Source: Oceanobacillus piezotolerans (GTDB lineage Bacteria; Bacillota; Bacilli; Bacillales; Amphibacillaceae). Taken from it: a DNA stretch of 64,000 nucleotides. The notes below the pieces were generated by a model that made no database searches, was not told the origin of the DNA, and saw nothing but the letters and a program-made list of their open reading frames with translations. Positions 34,214 through 42,064 of the stretch are shown here, piece by piece. The position numbers and the translations under genes are program-made. Numbering within the stretch: position 1 is the first letter of the stretch; each line of letters starts with the position of its first letter. The stretch lies in NCBI RefSeq assembly GCF_003665065.1, contig NZ_RCHR01000001.1, positions 558,001 through 622,000 of the forward strand. The letters are read 5' to 3'.

Positions 34214-35082
34214 TATATGTATTGAATTGCTTTATTTATATAATTACCTGGCAAAGTGCCTGTATGGAGTGTTGGTCGAGGTTTACCCAAAGCATAACCT
34301 TGCCCAAAATCCACTCCCATCTTACGCAAGTAAGCAAATTCCTCGGCAGTTTCTATACCTTCCGCTATTACTTTTGTACGAAATTTAAAAGCAAATTCCA
34401 GAATAAGTTCGACTAAGTGCTGCTTTTCTGTTTGCTCCTCTATATTCCGAATCAGTGACTTATCGATTTTAATATACTCTGGCTTCAAATAAAGCAGTGT
34501 TTGCAAGCTATTATAACCTGTTCCCGCATCATCTACGGCAATTTGGAAACCTCGTTCCCTGTAATCCTCTATAATCTTTTCGAACTTCGCATAATTAACT
34601 ACCGCTTCTTTTTCAGTAAGCTCAAGTACAATTTGGTTAGCAGCAATATTGTGATTGCTTAATAAATCTAGTGTAATTCCTTCTTGATAACTCGGATCGG
34701 CTAATACTTGGGGCTGAATATTGAGAAAGATAATAGCGTCATCCTTCTTACTTAGTGAATTAACCTGCTTTTGATATCTTTCTAAAGCTAAGTTTCGGAT
34801 AAAACGTTCTACTAAAAACAAATGTTTACTTTCTCCCACATAATCGTAAAATGAATCGGTAGTCGGAAAGTTAGGCGTTTGCTCAGGACGGTTTAATATC
34901 TCATAACCAATCGTTGAACCATTATGTAGAGAAACAATCGGTTGGAAAAAGGTTTGGAACCTTTCTGTATGTAAAAGACGTAAAATTTCTTCATTTTTAT
35001 TAAAATCCTGGTATATTGATTTGCGATTTGCACTTAAATATCGGATAAAGTGCATCGATTTATTAATCAGATTTGTTTTCAT
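34213..35082 (-). CDS. EAL-domain cyclic di-GMP phosphodiesterase
   Basis: This 289-residue protein is predicted to hydrolyse cyclic di-GMP. After about 40 N-terminal residues of no known domain, the EAL domain shows every catalytic element: GYEILNRP (the EAL-type Glu), FLNIQPQ (Asn), LELTEKE (Glu), AVDDAGTGYNS (Asp pair), KIDKSLI (Lys), IAEGIET (Glu) and GQGYALGKP (Gln). All metal ligands are kept, so activity is expected. The EIL replaces EAL without loss of the key Glu. There is no membrane or sensor domain. It faces the CBS-GGDEF gene tail to tail across a shared terminator. Confidence 0.9.
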   Translation of the reverse strand: MKTNLINKSMHFIRYLSANRKSIYQDFNKNEEILRLLHTERFQTFFQPIVSLHNGSTIGYEILNRPEQTPNFPTTDSFYDYVGESKHLFLVERFIRNLALERYQKQVNSLSKKDDAIIFLNIQPQVLADPSYQEGITLDLLSNHNIAANQIVLELTEKEAVVNYAKFEKIIEDYRERGFQIAVDDAGTGYNSLQTLLYLKPEYIKIDKSLIRNIEEQTEKQHLVELILEFAFKFRTKVIAEGIETAEEFAYLRKMGVDFGQGYALGKPRPTLHTGTLPGNYINKAIQYI

Positions 35083-35382
35083 AGTTCCACCTTTAGCTGA
35101 ATAAAGTTGTCGTGATGCTTATTCTAATTTTAAAGGTTAAATATTAAGGAACCTATTAAGTTATGTTAATTTAATGTAAAGAATAAAGCTTATTAGTATC
35201 TTTGCTTTATTTCAAAAACTCTACTTGAAAAATGTTGATAGTTGGGTTAGTTTACAAGAGTTAAGTTTATATATTTGCAGCAAATTTTAGTCTATGTTGT
35301 TACACTGTCTCAGATGTAAAATTAAAAAAATGATGAGAAAACGAATTATAAAAGGGTTCAAGTATATGAGTTTCGACTTCTT
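35083..35382. other. 300-bp AT-rich intergenic stretch
   Basis: I see nothing beyond likely promoter sequence for the EAL gene on the minus strand. The open frame that crosses into 35497 on the plus strand is only antisense to the oxidoreductase gene. Confidence 0.4.
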
Positions 35383-35934
35383 CTATGGTCGCTTTTCCCA
35401 AGGTTCCAGCCTACCTACAGTATGGATGAGTTTCTTATCCTCCATCGCTTGGATTACTCCATTCGATATTTCTGAATCTGTCAGCCATCTTGACTGATTC
35501 CCATTGTTGATGACAAAACCGAGCTGTATCTGGTGATACGTACACTGACTGGGTACATTTGCTCTCTCTTTCATTTCACTGAAATTAGCACTGCTTCCCA
35601 GTATATGATATAAATCCCAGTGCAGATCACACTTTGTTACTTCCTCTATGATTGTGAACAAAGCTTTTTTTCCTATGGAATGAATCCACGCAACAACTAA
35701 AGAAATTGGACCATTTATCTCAATACATACACGAAGTTTTTCTTCTAATGTGAAGGTATCTGTATAGTCTACATACAATGGAGTGATTAATGAAGGATCG
35801 TTTGCCTCCATGATCAATCGTTCCATCCTCTCTTGACTTCTAGCGATAATCGATACGTGGTAACCGTTTTGAGTTAGCCATAAGGAAGTGGTCTTTAACA
35901 TTCCTGTTCCGCCAACAACTAAAGCATGTTTCAT
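35383..35934 (-). CDS. Rossmann-fold short-chain dehydrogenase-like protein
   Basis: This 183-residue protein begins ALVVGGTGMLKTTSLWL, a Gly-rich dinucleotide motif (GGTGML), then IARSQERMERL as in atypical SDRs. The central VVAWIHSIGKKALFTI replaces the usual Asn strand, and no YxxxK catalytic pair is visible. The protein ends about 60 residues earlier than classical SDRs. It could be an atypical NAD-binding protein rather than an active dehydrogenase. AAAGGGGAG lies just before the ATG. Confidence 0.78.
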   Translation of the reverse strand: MKHALVVGGTGMLKTTSLWLTQNGYHVSIIARSQERMERLIMEANDPSLITPLYVDYTDTFTLEEKLRVCIEINGPISLVVAWIHSIGKKALFTIIEEVTKCDLHWDLYHILGSSANFSEMKERANVPSQCTYHQIQLGFVINNGNQSRWLTDSEISNGVIQAMEDKKLIHTVGRLEPWEKRP

Positions 35935-36275
35935 TTTTTTCTCCCCTTTAATAATTTAGTCATCATATCTAATAAAAAAAGATTTATTCATTCACCTGAT
36001 GTCTTAGGAAAATGGAAACTTAGACGACTATGCAGATTATAGTAACTAAGTTATAAATAAACTAAGGAAGAATATATCCAATATATATTAACATATTATT
36101 AATCAGATAGTTTAATATATTCACTTTTTAGTAACCAATAATGTTACAATATAATCATACACTCATAAAGATTACTAAGTAAAGTTAACAAAAAGGCAAC
36201 GCCACCTTAATATGTATAAAGTATAATGTGTTCTAAAGGAGATGTATTTAAAAAAGGAAATTATGGGGGGATTAC
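35935..36275. other. 341-bp intergenic region before the tyrosine phosphatase
   Basis: The region is AT-rich with no gene. TATAAT occurs at about 36150-36155 and again near 36222, either of which may be the -10 of the phosphatase promoter, though no convincing -35 is seen. AAAGGAG and GGGGGG lie near its right end. Confidence 0.4.
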
Positions 36276-37040
36276 ATGAAAAATGCAAAATTAAACTGGG
36301 TTCGTTTACCTATTGGAGAAATTGAAAACTGTCGTGATCTTGGCGGTTACAACACTGCATACGGGCAGCAAACAAAATGGCACGCATTTTTAAGATCCAG
36401 TGAATTAAGTAAACTAACAACAGAAGATATTGCCTTTCTAAAAGAGTACGGAGTCAATACCGTCATAGACTTAAGAAGAAAAGATGAAATTGAACAATTC
36501 TATAATCCACTAGCAGACTTAAATTCTTTCACTTATCACAACATCTCCTTTATTACAGAACGAGCTTCTGATATTACAAGATACCGTGACAACGCAGATT
36601 TCTTTACAATGGGGGATTTCTATATAGAGCTCCTTAAGCAGCATAATACTGTAAAAGCTCTATTTGAAACAATTGCATCTGCGGAGGAAGGTTGTGTGCT
36701 GTTTCACTGCCAGGTCGGCAAAGATAGAACAGGTGTATTAGCAATGCTGTTGCTTTGGCTTGCAGGCGTTGTTAAGAAAGATATTGTATCCAATTATGAA
36801 GTCTCCTTCTCTAATCTGGAATCTCTTCATGAGTTGAAATTAAAGGTAGATAATCCTAGATTTCTAATATCAGATCGTGAGGATATATTAAAAGCTTATG
36901 ACTATGTGTACGAAAACTTTGGAGATGCGGAGAATTATCTTAAACATATCGGATTAACAGAGGAAACAGTCGAATTGGTTAAGGAACGATTTATTGAGGA
37001 CTATCAAGATGTACCAGTAGCGGCTGCTATTGAAGATTAA
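36276..37040 (+). CDS. Tyrosine/lipid phosphatase (Y_phosphatase3 family)
   Basis: This 254-residue cytoplasmic protein has the CX5R phosphatase loop HCQVGKDRTG (Cys nucleophile and Arg). The N-terminal signature is ENCRDLGGYNT, the strand TVIDLRRKDEIEQF supplies the general-acid region, and a helical C-terminal half completes the fold. It matches the family that includes Listeria LipA, which act on phosphotyrosine or phosphoinositides. GGGGGG lies before the ATG. It is alone in its transcript and a hairpin follows 55 bases after the stop. Confidence 0.88.
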   Translation: MKNAKLNWVRLPIGEIENCRDLGGYNTAYGQQTKWHAFLRSSELSKLTTEDIAFLKEYGVNTVIDLRRKDEIEQFYNPLADLNSFTYHNISFITERASDITRYRDNADFFTMGDFYIELLKQHNTVKALFETIASAEEGCVLFHCQVGKDRTGVLAMLLLWLAGVVKKDIVSNYEVSFSNLESLHELKLKVDNPRFLISDREDILKAYDYVYENFGDAENYLKHIGLTEETVELVKERFIEDYQDVPVAAAIED

Positions 37041-37095
37041 AACACGGTAGTGGGATTGATATTGCCCTCTATCCTCATTTTAAATTTCAAAGAGA

Positions 37096-37135
37096 AAAAA
37101 CAACGCCCATTCTAACTAAGATAGGCGTTGTTTTT
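37096..37135. terminator. Bidirectional terminator between phosphatase and YkvS-like genes
   Basis: AAAAACAACGCC pairs exactly with GGCGTTGTTTTT around a 16-base spacer. A and T runs suit both convergent genes. Confidence 0.85.
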
Positions 37136-37142
37136 GGTTGGA

Positions 37143-37322
37143 TTATACAATCTCATAATGTTTATGTCCTACTATCGTCTTGTTTCCTTCAAATATTTGA
37201 TCTGTTTTATTTTCTGTGATTTTTACCATAACAGAATTCGTATAAATTTTTTCTACGATTCCTTTTACTCCAGATTTAAATGCGATTTTATCGCCAATTT
37301 CAGCATGGTGATTCATACTCAC
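37143..37322 (-). CDS. YkvS-like DUF2187 small protein
   Basis: This is a 59-residue KOW-like protein, EIGDKIAFKSGVKGIVEKIY then a C-terminal NKTIVGHKHYEIV. This matches the DUF2187/YkvS pattern of a small beta-barrel with a final HK.YEI segment. Function is unknown, possibly nucleic-acid binding. AAGGGTGG lies 7 bases upstream of GTG 37322, which I take as the start. ATG 37316 is the alternative and would be 13 bases from that site. Longer frames on the opposite strand are spurious. Confidence 0.75.
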   Translation of the reverse strand: MSMNHHAEIGDKIAFKSGVKGIVEKIYTNSVMVKITENKTDQIFEGNKTIVGHKHYEIV

Positions 37323-37424
37323 GCCGCATCCACCCTTATTAAAGTATTTTTGTATCTTAACTTAATGATATATTAAATTTTGTGAATAAGAAAGTTAAAT
37401 GGCAACTATCTGTTAATCGATTCT

Positions 37425-38711
37425 CTACCTTACATCATCCATGGACTTTACCACAGTGTGTGCAATTGGTTTCCATTCTACATCTCTAAATAGGGCCACT
37501 AGTGCTATTGGGATATATGTAAACATGAATAATGGAAAAGTGACTGTATACCATATTTTCTTCCAACTTGAGCAATGGATCTTCTTCCATTCACTAATGG
37601 TTGTAATAAGTCCCAAAATATACAAAATACCATAATACCATCCAAAAGCCTTAAACATTGCAGCAGAAGTTGCTTGTATAATCTCTTTGCTATCAAAGAT
37701 CCCCGCGATACCAGCTAAATAGAATAGAAGATTAATTGAGATGGTAAAACAGGAAATCAGCATGGCTGGCATAATCGTCATGGTCATATCAAAGCAGGAG
37801 AATCGATTTCGCTTACCTTTAAATATATGACGTACTAAGTCTTTTCCATACTTTGAAAAGACCTGATAAAATCCCTTGGCCCATCTTAAGCGTTGATTCC
37901 AGGATTGCTCAAATGTCACCGGCTGTTCATCATAGAATACGGCATTACGACAGTAGCCTATTTTCTCTCCTTTGATAATTTGCGATACGGAAAACTCAAT
38001 ATCCTCTGTAAGGAGATGGTGTATCCATCCCCCATTTTTTCTAATCAAATCTGAGTGAACTAGAAATCCTGTGCCTGAAATAGCGCAGCTGGTATTTAGA
38101 GTCATTCTGGGGAGATTAAGGTACTCCGCTTCGTGTAAGAACCATAATCCGTATCCGGCCGAAATCCAATTCTGGTCATAATTTTTAGAATTACGATAGC
38201 TGGTAACGACACGATACCCACTGTTAAAGGTCTTATTCATTTCCGCTAAGTAATTCTCATCCAGCAAATTATCAGCATCGAATACAAAGTAACCTTGATA
38301 TTGTTTCGATGCATATTCACGATCAATAATGTGAAATAGATAATCTAACGCATACCCTTTTCCAATTAAATCGAGATTAAACCTTTCAATTACTATCGCA
38401 CCCGCATCTCTTGATACTTGGGCGGTGTTATCCGTACAATTGTCTGCAACTACAAAAACGTCAACTAAATCCTTAGGGTACTTCTGTTTTTTAATACTAT
38501 CAATAAGATGGCCAATAACAAGTTCTTCATTTCTTGCCGCAATTATTACTGCGTATTTGTTTAATGGAGATTGATTTTGAATATTTTTTTGTCTTTTCCC
38601 TTTAAATAAAGCGACAAACATATAAAAAATTTGATAGGAATAGAACGCTGCAAATAACAAAAATGTAAAAAAATTAACGTTATGAACCAACGCTGTAATG
38701 TCTATATCCAT
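37425..38711 (-). CDS. Membrane-bound family 2 processive glycosyltransferase
   Basis: This 428-residue protein has an N-terminal membrane helix (about 12-36), a GT2 catalytic domain and three C-terminal helices (about 315-425). The GT2 domain shows IIAARNEELVIGHLIDSIK, VVADNCTDNT, the DxD-like VFDADNLLD, the acceptor-site TEDIEFS and the processivity motif QRLRW. This is the layout of cellulose, hyaluronan or poly-GlcNAc-type synthases. There is no PilZ domain and no companion export or modification gene next to it. The closest genes are a small YkvS-like gene and, 2-4 kb away, a c-di-GMP cyclase/phosphodiesterase pair. The polymer is unknown. Confidence 0.87.
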   Translation of the reverse strand: MDIDITALVHNVNFFTFLLFAAFYSYQIFYMFVALFKGKRQKNIQNQSPLNKYAVIIAARNEELVIGHLIDSIKKQKYPKDLVDVFVVADNCTDNTAQVSRDAGAIVIERFNLDLIGKGYALDYLFHIIDREYASKQYQGYFVFDADNLLDENYLAEMNKTFNSGYRVVTSYRNSKNYDQNWISAGYGLWFLHEAEYLNLPRMTLNTSCAISGTGFLVHSDLIRKNGGWIHHLLTEDIEFSVSQIIKGEKIGYCRNAVFYDEQPVTFEQSWNQRLRWAKGFYQVFSKYGKDLVRHIFKGKRNRFSCFDMTMTIMPAMLISCFTISINLLFYLAGIAGIFDSKEIIQATSAAMFKAFGWYYGILYILGLITTISEWKKIHCSSWKKIWYTVTFPLFMFTYIPIALVALFRDVEWKPIAHTVVKSMDDVR

Positions 38712-39167
38712 GCCGATACCCCCGCGTCTTATGTAATGGTTTTTCTACCCAGTTTTTTACTTTTACTTACATGATGACAATCTAGAAGATTCTTTTTAAT
38801 GAAAGGCATCGAGGCAATCATGCGCTATCTTATCCCCTAAGTGCTAAGTATAAAATAGTTATATAAATTTAAGATGAATAAGTTGTAAAAACTTGGTAAA
38901 TTTTTTATCGTATAATATTTAAAAGCATTAGAAACAGCGTGAGATATATTAGATCTTACGCTGTTTCTAATGCTTCGATATACGGTTACAAAAAAATTAT
39001 ATAAGTAATAAATATTATCCATCTATTGCAGTAAAGCAATTCATGAATTTCTGACATCGATTACTCATAATACCATTTCTTAGCACGCAATTTCTCGCCT
39101 TACTATGTTTTATTTTTACTCTATCGGGAATAGTCTTTATAAAATACAAACTTAAGGAGGTTCTACA
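38712..39167. other. 456-bp intergenic region with an orphan hairpin
   Basis: No coding region is supported. It contains the divergent promoters of the glycosyltransferase and the YhjQ-like gene, and the strong hairpin at 38923-38975. The AAGGAGG before the YhjQ-like ATG closes it. Confidence 0.45.
38923..38975. repeat. Orphan 22-bp hairpin in intergenic space
   Basis: AAGCATTAGAAACAGCGT pairs exactly with ACGCTGTTTCTAATGCTT, and the stem extends a few bases further with one mismatch around a nine-base loop. It is not next to the 3' end of any gene (both neighbours are divergent) and has no T run. It may be a small RNA element, a remnant of a lost gene, or a repeat element. Confidence 0.6.
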
Positions 39168-39494
39168 ATGGCACACGAAAAATATAATGAATTACTACAA
39201 GCTTTACATGAATGTATGGCCGCATGTAACCATTGTTATGATGCGTGTTTACAGGAAGAAGATATGCAAATGATGGCTAATTGCATTCGATTAGACCGGG
39301 AGTGTGCTGATATTTGCGGTTATTTAGAACAAGCAATTGCAAGAAACTCTGCCTTTGTTGGCCAGCTTGCAAAGGTTTGTGCAGAAATTTGTGAGGCATG
39401 TGGACAGGAATGTCAAAAACATACACATGAACATTGCCAACGATGTGCTCAAGCTTGCTTAAATTGTTCCGAAGCATGTAAACGAGTAGCATAA
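39168..39494 (+). CDS. Cys-rich four-helix-bundle copper-binding protein, YhjQ-like
   Basis: This 108-residue protein has 17 or so cysteines, mostly spaced C-X2-C or C-X3-C on helices: HECMAACNHCYDACLQ, CIRLDRECADICGY, CAEICEACGQECQ, and a His-rich HTHEHCQRCAQACLNCSEACK ending (shown in parts). This matches the DUF326/Csp family of copper-storage four-helix bundles, of which YhjQ is the B. subtilis member. Without a Tat or Sec signal it is cytosolic (Csp3-type). AAGGAGG lies 8 bases before the ATG. No copper sensor binding site was recognised upstream. Confidence 0.87.
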   Translation: MAHEKYNELLQALHECMAACNHCYDACLQEEDMQMMANCIRLDRECADICGYLEQAIARNSAFVGQLAKVCAEICEACGQECQKHTHEHCQRCAQACLNCSEACKRVA

Positions 39495-39501
39495 TGATTA
39501 T

Positions 39502-39540
39502 AAATCCTGCTCAGAGAAATATCTGAACAGGATTTTAATT
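39502..39540 (+). terminator. Terminator of the YhjQ-like gene
   Basis: AAATCCTG(C)TCAG pairs with CTGA(A)CAGGATTT around an eight-base loop, then TAATTTTA. Confidence 0.75.
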
Positions 39541-39714
39541 TTAGTTAATGCAATACCATATCTATACTGCGATTCAATCCAACCAGATTCTCTAAATGTG
39601 TAATTATTTGTGCAGTCTTCTCTGTGAAGGCAAGGTACGTAATGAGTCAGGATTATGTCGAGAATCATAAGTTTCTTTGTAATTTCTTAGTTACTGAGGA
39701 TGATCTCTTTACCT

Positions 39715-39930
39715 TTAATCTCCTGCATCACTTCGATACTCCAATATATCTCAAGGTTGACAATTCAATGCCTTACATATTGCGTCTAATGAAGAAATAC
39801 GGATGGCTTTAGCATTGCCATTTTTTAAAATGTGGAGGTTTGACATAGTGATTACAACCTTCTCTGATAGCTCTGTTAAACTGATTTTCTCTTCCTCTCC
39901 TCTACAAAAACTATCTGTCTGTATCAAATA
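39715..39930 (-). pseudogene. YozG-like HTH regulator remnant with internal stop
   Basis: On the minus strand the frame reads ISLTELSEKVVITMSNLHIL then KNGNAKAIRISSLDAICKAL and NCQP, followed by TGA (39751-39753) and then DILEYRSDAGD and a stop. Small Cro/C1-type regulators like B. subtilis YozG read LTELSEKVGIT...LKNGKAKAIRFSTLEAICKALDCQPGDILEY, so TGA replaces a Gly codon. The usual N-terminal Met-Ile-x-x-x-Leu-Asp segment is also lost. It lies beside two further decayed genes. Confidence 0.7.
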
Positions 39931-40009
39931 ATAAAAGCGACACTTATGCAGTATCGCCTTTTACAAGAACTAAATCTATCCTTTTTTCCTTTATTTTAGT
40001 AATAATACG

Positions 40010-40458
40010 TTACAGTATTTCATTGCGGTCTAACATGTAAGGAATTGCTGATTGTATAAATAACTCAGGCGATACTTCCTTGGCGCTCCTTCTTCATTCG
40101 ATAGAAGCTCCGTATATTCCCCAACTGAGTACTGCAGCTATAATTGGTAACCCTTCTTCCTCTTCCCCCTTTTCTCTTACTAGCATATCATATGATTTTC
40201 TTAACCTGTTCACGAATAATACGTGCAATTGTATCTTCGTAACCGCAATGGCAGCGGTTGGATAAGGACCTTGAAATTCGGTTACTGCAATAAACAGCTT
40301 TATAATTGAATCTTTGTTTAGCATACTATTTTCGTAAAGCTTTCCATTCAAATTAATTAATAATACCTCCAGAAGAACTTTCTCTAATAGATCATAGATA
40401 TCTTCAAAGTGGTAATAAAAGGTCGCTCGATTGATCATAGCTTCAGTGGTAATATGAA
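40010..40458 (-). pseudogene. TetR-family regulator remnant
   Basis: The recognition half of a TetR helix-turn-helix survives (TTEAMINRATFYYHFEDIYDLL), followed by most of the ligand domain to SWGIYGASIE and a TGA. In the next frames it continues with KKERQGS and then SPELFIQSAIPYMLDRNEIL with a stop at 40010, so at least two frameshifts are present. The first roughly 25 residues are missing: the sequence instead runs directly into a truncated reductase gene on the other strand. Confidence 0.75.
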
Positions 40459-40803
40459 AGATCAATGAACTTGATGGATTTGTCTTTGTGGTTGCAGATT
40501 ACAATAAAGGTATTACATCTGGATTAAAAGATGCTATCGATTACCTTTATCCTGAATGGAGCAACAAGGCTGCCGGAATTGTAAGTTATGGTTCTACTTT
40601 AGGTATTACTGCAGAGCAGCACCTTCGACTAGTTCTTACTGTGCCAAAAGTTGCGACTGTCGGTACACAGCCTGGTATTTAGTCTTTTCACTGATTTTAT
40701 AGACATGCGTGAGTTTAATTCCGCTGAATTCCATATAAACACTGTCAATACTATGCTAGATGAAGTGGTGTCCTGGTCTACTGCATTGAAGACGATAAGA
40801 TAG
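40459..40803 (+). pseudogene. NADPH-dependent FMN reductase remnant
   Basis: The plus strand reads INELDGFVFVVADYNKGITS then GLKDAIDYLYPEWSNKAAGI, the FMN-binding loop region of NADPH-dependent FMN reductases (normally a TPEYN motif before SG/GALKNAID). About 70 N-terminal residues are missing. The frame breaks at TAG 40680-40682; one frame over, the normal ending LFTDFIDMREFNSAEF ... TMLDEVVSWSTALK continues to 40803. It is head to head with a truncated TetR gene, the usual regulator/target layout for such reductases. Confidence 0.75.
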
Positions 40804-40858
40804 TAATAGAGAAGCATAAGAAACCTTGTTTTCTCATGCCTCTCTATTATGTTTTTTT
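40804..40858. terminator. Terminator between the reductase remnant and the SpoIISB-like gene
   Basis: AATAGAGA(A)GCAT... pairs with ...ATGCC-TCTCTATT with an imperfect centre and is followed by TTTTTTT on the plus strand. Confidence 0.75.
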
Positions 40859-40938
40859 TACATTGTTTTTATTGTATCTATTATTCTTATGTTTTCTACA
40901 TCGGCTTACTTCATTCGCTCTCTACGAAAGTTCTTTGC

Positions 40939-41118
40939 TTATTTATTTCTGCGGGTCCATTCTCTTAAAGAACTGAGTGGCCCTTTTTTCATTTTTCTTA
41001 ACCGTTTTAGTAGTTGTTCATTTTTTTTCACAAGCTTCATATGAGCATTGGACATTCCAGGATCAGCTAACGGTAAATTTAATCTCTTTTTTCCTGTTTT
41101 TTTATTATTACCCATCAT
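40939..41118 (-). CDS. spoIISB: SpoIISB-like antitoxin candidate
   Basis: This is a small, strongly basic 59-residue protein (starts MMGNNKKTGKKR, central helix MKLVKKNEQLLKRLRKMKK, ends LREWTRRNK). It has no membrane segment. It starts one base after the SpoIISA-like stop (ATG 41118, or ATG 41115), the standard operon order for SpoIISA-SpoIISB. The B. subtilis antitoxin (56 residues) is likewise basic with a C-terminal NERL...KRKK helix, so similarity is in kind rather than strong identity. It should bind the cytosolic domain of the membrane toxin. Assignment rests mainly on context. Confidence 0.68.
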   Translation of the reverse strand: MMGNNKKTGKKRLNLPLADPGMSNAHMKLVKKNEQLLKRLRKMKKGPLSSLREWTRRNK

Positions 41119-41119
41119 T

Positions 41120-41872
41120 TTATTCACCGTCCTTGTCGTCAATCTGAATATCTACTGCTAATGTATATACCATTAATAACATATTGATGATGTTAACATC
41201 TACATCGTAAATTCCAACCTCTTCACTATTTGTTGATACTTTTGCAACATAATCTTCATCCATAACCCATAATGGCATTAACATTAAGTTGTCTTTTGAA
41301 GAATAATAAGCCTTATTGATACTTAATACTCTTTCTACCTTGCCCTTTGGCGTGTTTTCCAGAACAATCTCTTTCTCTTTTTCTGTTCTATAAGGCAGGA
41401 TATCAATATTCAACAATTCGAGCATGGCATACTCATTAAAGAAATTTTCTAAACCTTGAACGTACTCTTCTTTACTTCTAGTATATTTAGGGTATTCATA
41501 AGAGTTCACAACCTTTTCCATATTGTTTACTTTTTGGTTGGTTACATTTAAAAAGCCTTGGGTTTCATCAACTTGTTTTTCTCTTACTTTCAATTCGTGA
41601 CCGCCTAATTTTACAATGTATAGATTAAGGAATACCAAAGAATCTACAATAAGAAAAACAACCAAAACGATGAGATAGTTCTTCCAATTGGTAAATAAAC
41701 TAATCGGCTCATTTGTTAAATATATTAAGCAACCGAGAATAAGTATTAAGTACCAAACCTTTCGAATGTTATCCACATTACTTACAATATCCTTCTTAAA
41801 CCACGATAAAGTGGTGTAAATGATCAAAAGTAAAAAGACAATCCATACACCCGCTAGCATAAAGTTCTCCAA
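41120..41872 (-). CDS. spoIISA: SpoIISA-like membrane toxin
   Basis: This 250-residue protein aligns with B. subtilis SpoIISA. It has three N-terminal membrane helices (about 4-24, 39-56 and 64-90), including IRKVWYLILILGCLIY followed by TNEPISLFTNWKNYLIVLVV (B. subtilis: IRKTWYLLFVLG...YEPTSLFTHWERYLIV). A cytosolic GAF-like domain follows (about 100-250), ending VYTLAVDIQIDDKD. The toxin kills by damaging the membrane during growth or sporulation unless bound by SpoIISB. I use TTG 41872, preceded by AAGGTG, because the length then matches; ATG 41860 is possible. The antitoxin-like gene follows directly. Confidence 0.85.
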   Translation of the reverse strand: MENFMLAGVWIVFLLLIIYTTLSWFKKDIVSNVDNIRKVWYLILILGCLIYLTNEPISLFTNWKNYLIVLVVFLIVDSLVFLNLYIVKLGGHELKVREKQVDETQGFLNVTNQKVNNMEKVVNSYEYPKYTRSKEEYVQGLENFFNEYAMLELLNIDILPYRTEKEKEIVLENTPKGKVERVLSINKAYYSSKDNLMLMPLWVMDEDYVAKVSTNSEEVGIYDVDVNIINMLLMVYTLAVDIQIDDKDGE

Positions 41873-42064
41873 GGATTTTCACCTTCCTGAATGATGTAGA
41901 TTGCCATTCATTTCTTCAACAAACGCTTCCTGCTATGATTCGGTGAGATAAATAAAATTATATATTATAAAAACAAGAAAAAATTGAGGGATATAATAAA
42001 GGTTTACATAATTTTATTATTGTCACTTGCACAATTTATGTCTTAACTAATTAGCGGTGTACCA

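Noticed and set aside
35294..35497. 67-residue plus-strand gene
   Set aside because: It is antisense to the well-supported Rossmann-fold gene and has no start signal.
38837..39022. 61-residue minus-strand gene
   Set aside because: It reads through the orphan hairpin, has no ribosome binding site and no conserved-looking sequence.
39624..39812. 62-residue plus-strand gene
   Set aside because: It has no good ribosome binding site and overlaps the clearly recognisable HTH remnant on the other strand.
40094..40465. Intact 123-residue TetR regulator
   Set aside because: It lacks the first helix of the DNA-binding domain, and its C-terminal part continues in other frames.
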